A DNA stretch of 64,000 bases. Origin: Kapaibacterium sp044224925. GTDB lineage: Bacteria; Bacteroidota; Ignavibacteria; Kapaibacteriales; Kapaibacteriaceae. The DNA lies in assembly GCA_044224925.1 (NCBI GenBank), contig JBGAJM010000004.1:1-64000 (forward strand), given 5' to 3'. Below the pieces are notes generated by a model. That model was not told the origin of the DNA and made no database searches. It saw only the letters and a program-made list of their open reading frames with translations. Position numbers and translations under genes: made by a program. Positions 24,215-33,650 of this stretch are shown here, piece after piece; positions within the stretch are counted from its first letter, which is position 1; the number at the start of each line of letters is the position of its first letter.

Positions 24215-27200
24215 CTAAAATAAGGGGAGAACGTCGGCATAGACAACTCGCTTGTCGAGTGTGAACTCCATTGTTCCTCCGTCCTTCATGCCGCCAAGGT
24301 TGGACTGTCGTTGCTCCGTGTCCGAGAAGAACTGCTCGTACTCCTTGATGACCACGCGATACTGTGTTGCGTCGACAGTGGTTGGCAACACCACCATGCC
24401 TGCCCATACATTGGAAGCATGGATGCGATCGATGCGTTGCGTGAGCACGGGTTGCCATGCAACGTCGTTCGTGATGGCCGCACCCGATGTACGCTTTTCA
24501 AGTGTGACCTCTATCTCGGAACCGATCTGTCCGGTCGTGTTGGCGCGATAGGTCTTGCCCTCCACCATAACAGTGATGCTCTTCTTGTCGTCTTCGATCT
24601 TGACGGTGGCCTTGCGATCGGGAGCGAGCTGACAGAATTCGCTGAGGATGGTGCGCGAACAGTAGACGTCACGTCCGGTATCCGGATCGGAGAGCGACAT
24701 GGGTTGCAACCGCACAAGCGAGAGCTTGATGAACGGATAATAGGAATCACCCGGATCGATGGAGATGTCGCAGAACCACTTCCGACGGTCGGCGTCGTAC
24801 TGCGGTTCGTAGCCGACCACCACATAGCGTTGCACGATGCCGGTCTCTTCGAGCGACACGTTCGTGAGCACGACCTTGGGATCGACGAAGTTCGTGATGA
24901 GCGGCGTTGCATCCGATGGTGTTGGAGCCGAGAGCCAGATGGGGTCAAGTCCCCATTGCGTCACGAACGGTTCGATGGTCTCGGGAATGTCCACCTTCGT
25001 GTTGGCGAACATGGACGATACAACACCGGACGATCCCAAGCTTCCCACCTTGCTCGTGAAGCCGCGCGTCGTGCCCGACGTGCCGAACTTGCCGGATTTT
25101 CCTTCGGAACTCGAAGGCTTTGCCTTCCACTTTTGCGTGGAGTAGAGCACCACACCCAAGAGCTCGCCGTTTCCGCTCGAGTACCATGGACGGTCCATCC
25201 ATACGCGTAGACCTCCGCCCTTGCGCGTGCTGGTGATGGTGTTGCCAACGAGCAGACGTTGTTCCTCGACCCAATGGAAGGATGGAACAACGTAGAGAAG
25301 CTTGACGGCATCCGGTCGTTTCGAACTGAGCACATCGAGCAGCTTCCCGTCACCCCGTCGTGTGATCTTCGACGCATCGTTGCCAATGGCGCGTGGCATG
25401 TATTCACGGAAGCGTGTTGTTGCCGTGGGCACGTAGGTGACGCCGCGATACTTCGTGTCGCCGAACTCCTGCTTCGCAACATTGGAGATGGTGTCCTTCG
25501 TCAGGTCCGTCACCAGTTGCTCGTAAAAGAACGCGCGTTCCTTGTGCTCTTCAGGCATTGGCTTGTTCACATCGTCGATCCACATGGACCATTCGGAATG
25601 CATGTCGACCTTGTGCGTGGTCTTTGCATGCACGTACGTGTCGTCAAGCGTGATCTCTGCATCGGTGGCACTGAAGTCGCGGAATGTCACCTCGCCCTTC
25701 TTGACGGCCGGCTTCTTGAGTGGCTTCTGTGTGCCGTGCACGAGGTTCAGCACGCGACCCGGAGTGACCAACCATGCAAGTCCGCGCATGGCGGCCTTCT
25801 GTTGGTCGGGCGCCAGTCCTGCATCGGCAACGGCCTTCCACATGCCATGCATGGCCATGTTGCTTGCTGCTTCGGTCTCGGTCTCACCAACGTTCGACGA
25901 GAATGTGAGCTGTACTTGTTCGCCCTTGTCCACGTAGACCGTGAGCGTTCGTGCACCGGCATCCCACCATGGCTTTGCCGTGCCCGACACCATCTTGAGG
26001 ATGATGGACGAGAACGCAGGCCACGATGCATCGGGATCGAAGACGATGGACGCTACGCCACGCGGTGATGCGATCGTCGCCATGTTCACGCCCGCCAACG
26101 TCACTTCCATGAACTCCCCAACGCCAAGGCCTGGAACATTCTGAAGGGTGAGGCCACGTGCAAGGGGATCAGGGAGGTAGGGAACTTGCGTTGCGCCGCT
26201 CGTGACGAGTGGTGCGCGCGTATCGGTATCCTTCGGCGTTGCCGTGGGGACGAGATTACCCGATGCATCGCGCGTGTACCATTGCTCCGGCAGGTCGTGA
26301 TTCGCACCGGTGCGCTGCGCGATCATTGAATACGTGCTGTTGTCGCCATTCATTGGTCCGGTCGGCGAACTGTCCATCTTTCCATGTCGTTCACACGTTT
26401 CCACGGCCGCAAGGGGCGGGAAGAAGTGTCGTTCGCTGGTCTCAGTGGTGTCCACGCTCACCGAATCATCGTCGGAGGCATTGTAGTTGCGAATGACCAT
26501 GCGCTCGAGCGATTCGCCTTCAATAGGTTGTGCCTTGAAGGCAATGGTCGGAGAGATGATCGGATCCCATCGCATGTAGGTGATGAGCGGACTGCTGCAT
26601 TTGAAATCGTTGGGATCGAGCTCTGTGAACTTGGCGCCATTGCCGCACACGTCCACCCAACGCACACGCATGCGATACTTGCGTCCATAGCGCAGTCGTG
26701 GCAATGAACCTTTGACGGTCTCCATCTCTGTTGCCACTTGATAGTCATAGCCGGCAGGTGGCGTGTTGATGTTCTTGCTCGTGGCACCGGTCGTGGTCTT
26801 GTCTTCGGTATCGATGAAGTTGCCAATGCGCGGCACCACCATGCTCCAGCCTTCCCAATGCGCCACCATCTCGTGCGCATAGATGTCCTTGATGGGAGCG
26901 TCCTCGGGTGCGTGCGGACGTGTGACGCCGAACGTGAGCGTGCCTTCTTCGTCGAGTGCCTTGATGCCGGTGGTGGCAAGGTCTCCCGATGCTTTCAGGA
27001 ATTTGTAGGTGGCATTGCGTCGCATGAGCGATTGCCACGACTTCGCCGTGTCGTCGTAGATGTCCACGCGATAGCCGCGCACAAGGTCGTCGGCATAGAG
27101 GACCACCTTGGTGCCACCGATGATCTTGTTGTAGTTCTTGACGGAGCGGAGCATGGACTTCGCCAGCTTGAGCCCGCGGTTCACACGCACCAGACCGAAT

Positions 27201-28456
27201 CCGATGCCTCGCACGGCCGGCGTTGCCGATTCGCGACGTTCGTCGTTCTGTCGTGCCGTCATCGACGTCCAATGCTTCAGACCCTTCGCATAGCCAACGG
27301 TCTTGAGCGCAGCACCATCAACATCGATCTGTGTGATGGCGAAGTGCGACGTATCGTCCAAGCACAAGAGTGCACCCTTGATCTCCGATCCAGGTTCGGC
27401 CAGTGGAAGGAACTGCCAGTACGCGGGGTCGCCGCTTGTTGTAAGGTCGTAGGCCGTTTGCGGGAACAGGTCGGTAGTGGGCAAGGCCAATGGCTTCGTC
27501 CACGTGGCCTTGCAGAAGATCTCGTCTCGTGCCGACGTGCCATTGGGCAATGCGAAGCGCACGTGGATCACAATGCCCAGGAGGCGCAGCATCTTGGGAT
27601 ACTCGCGCATCACGGAGATCACTTGGTGGAAGTCGTACGTGGGCACCGACATCTTGGGACGTCCGATGCGTTCTGCTTCCTTGCCTTCGAACATTCCGGG
27701 CAAGGGATAGTTGCGTGCAGTATGGAAGAGCTCGGCCGCATGCAACTGTCCGGCCGGTGTCGATCCGAACGGTTGGTACAACATGCTCTCGGGCGAGTCG
27801 GTACTTAGGTCGATGGGGCCACGCTTGATCTCGCGCACGTTCGACTTCGTTGATGGTTGCATCATCCGTCGAGCAGCAGCCGTGCCTTGTTGTTGGAACC
27901 CTTCCTTGAGCTGTCGCATCTGACGTTCGATCTTCTCGTCGGCCATGATGAAGTTCAACGTCTCGAGGATCTCCGGCATCTGCACGGTCTGCGTTGACTG
28001 TTTGCCGAACGATGTGCCGTACTTCGCCGACTCCATCACGGGCTGCGTGAGCGCATACTTCTTTGCCATCACGCTGTACATCTTGCCCAGCGTCTCTTGC
28101 ACCCCATTCACGGGGAAGGAGAAGATGCGATAGTCCGTGAAGTGTTTCATCTCGTACGGTCGTACGAGCGTCTTCTTCGTGAACACGGCACGCCATATCT
28201 CCGGGTCCGCTTGCTCGTCGATGAATTCAAGGTCTGACATCGGAACGGTCTTCCCGTCGATCACCAACGAGAGGTCTGCATAGAGCAACGTCTTCGGCCA
28301 GTTGACCATGTCGGGATAGTCGGACAGTTGCGCTTCGGCCGTGGTGGTGTCCAACAATTTCGGAAGCACCGTGATCGCTGCGGAGCAGTAGGTGCGTCCG
28401 TCGATCTGTTCTGCGTCGTAGGGGACCACTGTCCATTGAAGTTCTTGGGATCTCAT
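24215..28456 (-). CDS. Giant protein of unknown function (1413 residues), partner of the 1692-residue protein
   Basis: A 1413-residue protein with ATG 28456 preceded by a GGAG purine stretch, 15 bases after the upstream giant gene. No signal peptide, membrane segment or known enzyme motif is visible. It looks soluble and beta-rich. Notable strings are ERAFFYEQL (E973), LLDVLSSKRPDAVKLLYVVPSFHW, GLRVWMDRPWYSSGNGELLGVVL, a Gly/Ser-rich linker around 1115-1150, and YVVVGYEPQYDADRRKWFCDISIDPGDSYYPFIKLSLVRLQP near 1220. The ERAFFY string is shared with residue 519 of its neighbour. I have an unverified memory of similar long unannotated proteins in other phyla. The two genes almost certainly form one operon. 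Confidence 0.8.
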   Translation of the reverse strand: MRSQELQWTVVPYDAEQIDGRTYCSAAITVLPKLLDTTTAEAQLSDYPDMVNWPKTLLYADLSLVIDGKTVPMSDLEFIDEQADPEIWRAVFTKKTLVRPYEMKHFTDYRIFSFPVNGVQETLGKMYSVMAKKYALTQPVMESAKYGTSFGKQSTQTVQMPEILETLNFIMADEKIERQMRQLKEGFQQQGTAAARRMMQPSTKSNVREIKRGPIDLSTDSPESMLYQPFGSTPAGQLHAAELFHTARNYPLPGMFEGKEAERIGRPKMSVPTYDFHQVISVMREYPKMLRLLGIVIHVRFALPNGTSARDEIFCKATWTKPLALPTTDLFPQTAYDLTTSGDPAYWQFLPLAEPGSEIKGALLCLDDTSHFAITQIDVDGAALKTVGYAKGLKHWTSMTARQNDERRESATPAVRGIGFGLVRVNRGLKLAKSMLRSVKNYNKIIGGTKVVLYADDLVRGYRVDIYDDTAKSWQSLMRRNATYKFLKASGDLATTGIKALDEEGTLTFGVTRPHAPEDAPIKDIYAHEMVAHWEGWSMVVPRIGNFIDTEDKTTTGATSKNINTPPAGYDYQVATEMETVKGSLPRLRYGRKYRMRVRWVDVCGNGAKFTELDPNDFKCSSPLITYMRWDPIISPTIAFKAQPIEGESLERMVIRNYNASDDDSVSVDTTETSERHFFPPLAAVETCERHGKMDSSPTGPMNGDNSTYSMIAQRTGANHDLPEQWYTRDASGNLVPTATPKDTDTRAPLVTSGATQVPYLPDPLARGLTLQNVPGLGVGEFMEVTLAGVNMATIASPRGVASIVFDPDASWPAFSSIILKMVSGTAKPWWDAGARTLTVYVDKGEQVQLTFSSNVGETETEAASNMAMHGMWKAVADAGLAPDQQKAAMRGLAWLVTPGRVLNLVHGTQKPLKKPAVKKGEVTFRDFSATDAEITLDDTYVHAKTTHKVDMHSEWSMWIDDVNKPMPEEHKERAFFYEQLVTDLTKDTISNVAKQEFGDTKYRGVTYVPTATTRFREYMPRAIGNDASKITRRGDGKLLDVLSSKRPDAVKLLYVVPSFHWVEEQRLLVGNTITSTRKGGGLRVWMDRPWYSSGNGELLGVVLYSTQKWKAKPSSSEGKSGKFGTSGTTRGFTSKVGSLGSSGVVSSMFANTKVDIPETIEPFVTQWGLDPIWLSAPTPSDATPLITNFVDPKVVLTNVSLEETGIVQRYVVVGYEPQYDADRRKWFCDISIDPGDSYYPFIKLSLVRLQPMSLSDPDTGRDVYCSRTILSEFCQLAPDRKATVKIEDDKKSITVMVEGKTYRANTTGQIGSEIEVTLEKRTSGAAITNDVAWQPVLTQRIDRIHASNVWAGMVVLPTTVDATQYRVVIKEYEQFFSDTEQRQSNLGGMKDGGTMEFTLDKRVVYADVLPLF

Positions 28457-28471
28457 AGTGTTCTCCGTTCC

Positions 28472-31400
28472 TTACGCGAATGCTTCGCAATAGGTGAGCC
28501 ACAGATCTTGCGTTGGCAGCATCTGTTGGAACGTGGGATCGCCATCGCTACCCTTGAGTTGTCGTTCGACCGTTACACCGACGCTGAAGCTGAGGAAGAG
28601 GATGGAGATCTCCACCTCGACCGTTGCTACGCCAAAGAGCTTGCCATTGTCTTGCCATGTGAGCTTGAGTTCGAACAGAAGGCTCACGTGAATGAGACCG
28701 AGCACGCTTAGGTTTCCTTGCAGACGGAAGTAGGCCGTGAGTTCGCTGTAGTCCTTGTCTCCGTCAGGCGTGCTCTTCTTCTCGAGCTTGTAGTAGATGC
28801 CGGCCATCACGCTGGCGCCACCACTGGCCACGCCACAGTCGAAGGCGAAGTTGCCGCCGAACTCGAAGGCAGCCTCGAGCATCTTCACGCCGCTCGGCGT
28901 GACCTCGATGCCGAAGAATCCGCCACCGGCGAACATCATCACGGTAAGGCGGAACGGACTGTCCTTGGTGCAGAAGGCGAAGTAGGCACTGAACGGTCGA
29001 CCATCGAACGGAATGGTGATCCGCATGATAAAGGCCATGTTCTGCAACGAGAGCACGCCAACGGTAACGTTGGGAAGTCCGATCGTGAGTTGTGCCGTGA
29101 TGCCTGTGGGCAGAACGTTGAAGTCGAAAGAGAACCCAACGCCACCCGCTGAACCACCCTTGGGGATGAGGTCCTTGAGTTTGTTCACGAAGGTGAGCGG
29201 ACCTGCAAACGCCACTTCCTTGATGTCGGGGTCGACCTGCGGCTTCTGTCCGATCGTTGCCGAGAAGGCAAGTCGATTGAACTTGATGATCAGGAACTGC
29301 GCGGCACCGTCGCCGATTAGGTTGATCACGAAGTTGCTGAGCGACCCGTAGATGCGCACGTCGGGCGGATTGAGGTCGAGCTTCTTCGTGAACGATGCCT
29401 TGAGGTACAGGATGGCCTTGTCGTCTTTGTTGGTGGCCGATGCATTGAGCGGGACGAGGATGTTGCCCGGACTTCCCTTGATCTCCGTGCTCCATTCGTA
29501 CACGAGTTGAAGTCCCTGCTTGAGCGTGTTGATCAAGCTGTTCACTTCTTCGTACTTCTTGTAGGCCTCGTTCCCTGCCTCCTTGAGTGGACCCAGGACC
29601 TTGTCGATCTCGCTCTTGAGTTCGTTGGCCTTATCGTTCACGGCCTTCTTCCACTCGTTGATGCGGTCTTCAACGATCTTCTTGCCGTCGTTGATATAAC
29701 CTTCGATCTCCGACTTGATGTCGTTCACCTTGGCCACCAGTGCATCGCGTGCGGCCTTCACTTCGGAATCGATGTCGTTGGCCAGCTTCTCTGCTTCGGT
29801 CTTGAGTGCCAGTGCCTGCGCCTTCACATCGTTCGCAGCATCGGTCGCGCTCTTGGCCGCATCCGTGTCCATGAACGAGTCCTTCTTGTCGAGGCCCGGC
29901 ATCTTGTCGAGGTTGTCGAGCACACCTGACACGAACTTGAGCACATCGGCCAGTGTGATGTCGCCAAGGATCTTGGCATTCAGCATGCTCTGGAAGTACT
30001 GCATCGGGTCGAAGTTCCCGATGGCAATGGCACTGTTGACCACATTCGTGAGGTCGCCGGCGATAGGTCCCATCAACCGCGACAGGCCGCTGATGTTGAT
30101 GTCCGGTGCACCGAGCCCGCCGCTCTTATCGCTCGCACCCGAGAAGGCCATGGTAAGGGGCGAGGTGAGCTTGGCGAAGATCTGCGATGGGTTCAATACA
30201 TCGTCGATGTTCGGCGTGGCGCCCTGTGCAACATTGGCGCCCGTTTCGAAGGCATGCTTGAGGTACTGTTCGAAGTAGGCGATCGTTTTCGTTGCATCCG
30301 TTCCGAGCAGCTCCTGCACCTTGTCGATCTTCACATCTGCGCGCTCCATGCGCGGGAAGAACTGTACGGTGTTCTTCGGTGCGCCTTCGGCCGTGTAGCC
30401 ATGCAGCATGAACGTAGTGGTGGGCATCGACGTGTCGCCAAGCTTGACGCTTGGCGCAAGGGCGATGGACTGGCCTTGCATGTTCAGACTTCGTTGCGAC
30501 GTCATTCCATTGTAGGAGTTCGCAATGAAGTTGGTCATCTTCGTGAGGTCGGCAGGCGCATTCGACGTTGCATCGCCGTTGGCGATGAAGGCCAGTGGCG
30601 CACTGAATTGCACGTTCTTGTTGTCCCAGTCCGTCCCGATGCACGACCACTGCACGTCGACGATCGAGCCGTTGTTCGAGAACTTCGGCCAGAAGCTGTT
30701 CGTGGAGAAGCCACCATACAAAGGTGTGGGCAGTTCGAGGTTCGGTGTCTGCTTCGTGGTGATGGTGATACGGCGGAAGGGGAATTCGCGACCGAGATAC
30801 TTCATGCCGGGAAGGCCCGCAGCAGGGAAGTCGCGCACGGGCTCGCGCACGATGATGTACATGCGCTGCATCAGGTAGGCGGCCATGTGTCCGCGCGGCG
30901 TGCGACGGAACTTGCGTTCCGTTTCCTTCAAGAGCGTGGCACGATTGCCGAACGGGAAGAGATACCCTTTGTAGGAGATGCGCACGAAGGAGTCGCGTCC
31001 TTGCGCTCCGCGCTGGATCCATCCTTCGACGTCGATCTTGTCCGACCCGGCCGGATCCCACGCACCGGCACTGTCCATCCACGCACCGAGCGAGGTGAGC
31101 ATCATGCGGTTCACGGGAATGGGCGCGATCTTCGTGTCGACAAGGTTGTAGTCGGACGTGAGCTGTACGATCTCGTGTCGGTCCCGACGGTTGATCGACG
31201 TGCGGAACGGACGTTCTTTGTACACGGCGCTCATGGCATAGTCGACGCCATAGTCGGGCGACCATACGGCACGCACCGTGCGCAGCGCCGCCGAGTTCTC
31301 GCTCACGGTCCCGTCACTATTGCGCACACCAAGGCGTGTGTGCCACAGTTCCGCACGATGATTGCTCGGATTCCACACGGGCTTCGTCGCATGTGCCCAG

Positions 31401-33550
31401 CCTGCATACTTGTTCGGCGAGAGCATCAAACGATACGGATACTCGATCGAGGTCTCCGTCGCCGACGGATTCTTGATGGGCGGCTTCTCGTTGTAGGCAG
31501 CGATGATGCTCGTCATCATGCTTTCGGGGATGGCGGCACGGAAGTCGCTGCTCGACTCGTAGCGGTCCTTGAGATCCACCCGCTTCATCACGGCTGCTTC
31601 GGCGCCCACCTTCATCGACACCTTCGGTGCCGCAAAGGCGGACGTGTTGGTCCTGCCTTTGCTCCGAGAACTTGGCTTCACATTCTTCGTGGCCGTGTTG
31701 GCGTCAAAAGCGAACTTGGAGATGAAGGCCGTGTCGATCATCGACAGGATGTGGTCCATGGCCGGTGGCTTCGCTGCGGGCGAAACACTCATCTCGAACT
31801 TCGACCAATCAAGCAATCCCTCCACGCTCATCGTTCCGCGATAGCCGCCCGGTACATGGAAGGCCAATCGTGACTCGTGGGCAAGGATGGCGTCGATGGG
31901 AGGATCGAGTAGCGGCTCTGCACTTCCCGTCGGTGAGCTCGGCTTGAACTCGGCATTGTTGACGGGCTTTTCTTCGGTGTAGAAGAAGGCGCGCTCTGCA
32001 ATGTGCTGCGGCTGGAAGTGCACGATCAGATGCGCACTGTCGCCGTTGGAACTGAACGTTCCCGCGCCGGCATTGACGGTGATGTTGACGAATTCGAAGG
32101 TGAGCACCAGCAGGTCGTCCGGACGGATCACCGATACCTTGATGGACGAAGGCGTGATGAGCTTTGCATCGGCAAGCAGCCACCTTGCTTCCTTCTTCTT
32201 CACGCGAAATGAAGGTGCTTCTCCTTTGAGGTCCTGCATCTTGAGCGACTTCACATTGAAGTCCTGCGGCGCATCGACGTTCACACCCACCATGTGGAAG
32301 TTGGGCTTCGGCAGCGCGCTCATGCGCACGTCGGCCGTCAGGAATGCACACTGTGCGGCCGCATGCGCAATGGTGGGCTCCGTGACGGCACCTTCTACGG
32401 GCACGGCGTAGCGCAACAGTGCAGGGGCGATGTTCAGTTTGTCGACGCGACCATTCGTGCTCACGATCTCCAGCGGAGGCAGTGCTTCACGATCACCAAG
32501 TTCCATCGAGAAGCCCGCCACCGAATGCCAGAACGGCGTGGTCGAATAGCGTGCGACAAAGGCCTCGTGCAATCCCTCTTCTGTGCGCGTCCATGCATAG
32601 CGCGCATTGCGCAGCGGCATGAAGACGTCGTGGTCTCGCGCCGACAGGCGCACAGCACCATCGGTGTTGCCTTCGAGCAACACGGCACAGCGACCATCGC
32701 TGGAACTCTCGACGCTCAATGTTGAGAAGGCATCTCCGCGAACATCAAACGACCAACGCTCTGCGCCCGACAAGGCCAATGGTGTGTCCCACACATTGCT
32801 CCCGCGCGAGATGCGCAACAGCGACCGACGAACGGCCGCCTTCGTGAACAACGTTGGTGCATCGGTGGCAAGCAACGAAATGGTGATGGAGGCAGAGGGA
32901 AGGGCAAGGGCGGAAAGGCGCGTGGTCGTGGAGCCGCTCAGCGTGAGCGCCCACATCGGTCGAAACGACACGGCATTTCCACTGCGCTTGTCCGTGGTGA
33001 CCTCTGCGCCGGCTTCGCCGCACTGAATACTGCGATGCACCGACGAGGTGCCAACGGCCACCACTCGGTCGAGCAGCCAGGGTACAAAGGGCGCGTTGAC
33101 CGTGCAGTTGAGTTGTTCGAAGTGGATCGAGATGGACGGAGTGGAGCCATGCTCGATCGTTGCCGTCATGTCGGCCCGTACGTTCGTGCCGGGGTAGGTG
33201 GCATCACGCAGGGTGACGTGGGTTCTGTCGGCCGTGCTTGTATAGGAGGTGGAGGGAGATCCGTCGAACTGTTTTGGGTCGATCACCCATCGTTCGACGC
33301 CCGCCACGACAAAGGCAATGCGAGAACCGCGCCGCTTGACGAAGAAGGTGTGGGACAGTGCAGATGCGACGGCACCGGCCAATGGTGCCGCGGTAACGGC
33401 GAGAACTCCGGCTAAACCCAATGCCTGTCTGCGTGACAGTGCAAAGTTCGATGGCGCGGACAGAAGGTCGTTCGGTGTCCGTGGATCGACTGGGATTCGC
33501 GGGACGTGCTGTGATCGAAGCGCGGATACGCGCAGAGCATGTCGCCTCAT
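28472..33550 (-). CDS. Giant protein of unknown function (1692 residues) with Tat-like signal and coiled coil
   Basis: A 1692-residue protein from ATG 33550, preceded by a purine-rich GGGCAGGGAG. A twin-arginine-like signal follows a 38-residue n-region: LSRRQALGLAG with R40-R41 and a hydrophobic stretch to about 64. The main body (70-1200) is beta-rich, with ERAFFYTEE (E519), RMMLTSLGAWMDSAGAWDP and YKGYLFPFGNRATLLKETERKF strings. A long charged coiled coil spans about 1218-1350 (KAQALALKTEAEKLANDI and similar). The end (1380-1692) is a hydrophobic beta-strand-rich module ending LTYCEAFA. No known enzyme or secretion domain is recognised. Confidence 0.8.
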   Translation of the reverse strand: MRRHALRVSALRSQHVPRIPVDPRTPNDLLSAPSNFALSRRQALGLAGVLAVTAAPLAGAVASALSHTFFVKRRGSRIAFVVAGVERWVIDPKQFDGSPSTSYTSTADRTHVTLRDATYPGTNVRADMTATIEHGSTPSISIHFEQLNCTVNAPFVPWLLDRVVAVGTSSVHRSIQCGEAGAEVTTDKRSGNAVSFRPMWALTLSGSTTTRLSALALPSASITISLLATDAPTLFTKAAVRRSLLRISRGSNVWDTPLALSGAERWSFDVRGDAFSTLSVESSSDGRCAVLLEGNTDGAVRLSARDHDVFMPLRNARYAWTRTEEGLHEAFVARYSTTPFWHSVAGFSMELGDREALPPLEIVSTNGRVDKLNIAPALLRYAVPVEGAVTEPTIAHAAAQCAFLTADVRMSALPKPNFHMVGVNVDAPQDFNVKSLKMQDLKGEAPSFRVKKKEARWLLADAKLITPSSIKVSVIRPDDLLVLTFEFVNITVNAGAGTFSSNGDSAHLIVHFQPQHIAERAFFYTEEKPVNNAEFKPSSPTGSAEPLLDPPIDAILAHESRLAFHVPGGYRGTMSVEGLLDWSKFEMSVSPAAKPPAMDHILSMIDTAFISKFAFDANTATKNVKPSSRSKGRTNTSAFAAPKVSMKVGAEAAVMKRVDLKDRYESSSDFRAAIPESMMTSIIAAYNEKPPIKNPSATETSIEYPYRLMLSPNKYAGWAHATKPVWNPSNHRAELWHTRLGVRNSDGTVSENSAALRTVRAVWSPDYGVDYAMSAVYKERPFRTSINRRDRHEIVQLTSDYNLVDTKIAPIPVNRMMLTSLGAWMDSAGAWDPAGSDKIDVEGWIQRGAQGRDSFVRISYKGYLFPFGNRATLLKETERKFRRTPRGHMAAYLMQRMYIIVREPVRDFPAAGLPGMKYLGREFPFRRITITTKQTPNLELPTPLYGGFSTNSFWPKFSNNGSIVDVQWSCIGTDWDNKNVQFSAPLAFIANGDATSNAPADLTKMTNFIANSYNGMTSQRSLNMQGQSIALAPSVKLGDTSMPTTTFMLHGYTAEGAPKNTVQFFPRMERADVKIDKVQELLGTDATKTIAYFEQYLKHAFETGANVAQGATPNIDDVLNPSQIFAKLTSPLTMAFSGASDKSGGLGAPDINISGLSRLMGPIAGDLTNVVNSAIAIGNFDPMQYFQSMLNAKILGDITLADVLKFVSGVLDNLDKMPGLDKKDSFMDTDAAKSATDAANDVKAQALALKTEAEKLANDIDSEVKAARDALVAKVNDIKSEIEGYINDGKKIVEDRINEWKKAVNDKANELKSEIDKVLGPLKEAGNEAYKKYEEVNSLINTLKQGLQLVYEWSTEIKGSPGNILVPLNASATNKDDKAILYLKASFTKKLDLNPPDVRIYGSLSNFVINLIGDGAAQFLIIKFNRLAFSATIGQKPQVDPDIKEVAFAGPLTFVNKLKDLIPKGGSAGGVGFSFDFNVLPTGITAQLTIGLPNVTVGVLSLQNMAFIMRITIPFDGRPFSAYFAFCTKDSPFRLTVMMFAGGGFFGIEVTPSGVKMLEAAFEFGGNFAFDCGVASGGASVMAGIYYKLEKKSTPDGDKDYSELTAYFRLQGNLSVLGLIHVSLLFELKLTWQDNGKLFGVATVEVEISILFLSFSVGVTVERQLKGSDGDPTFQQMLPTQDLWLTYCEAFA

Positions 33551-33620
33551 CTCCCTGCCCTCAAGTAATGGTGAAAAGCACCGGCCGCAAATATCAAGAA
33601 CGAATGCTCACATTGTTCAC

Positions 33621-33628
33621 TATGTTTG
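33621..33628 (+). promoter_or_regulatory. Bacteroidota-type -7 box (TATGTTTG) in the divergent intergenic region
   Basis: TATGTTTG matches TAnnTTTG, 22 bases before the ATG of the RCC1 gene, in the 100-base region dividing it from the giant gene pair. On the opposite strand GATATTTG (around 33593-33600) is a one-mismatch match that could serve the giant pair. Confidence 0.5.
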
Positions 33629-33650
33629 ACCGGGTTTGAAAAAAAACATC

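Noticed and set aside
30254..31873. 539-codon plus-strand open frame
   Set aside because: It is antisense to the 1692-residue gene and has an Arg/His-rich composition typical of shadow frames.
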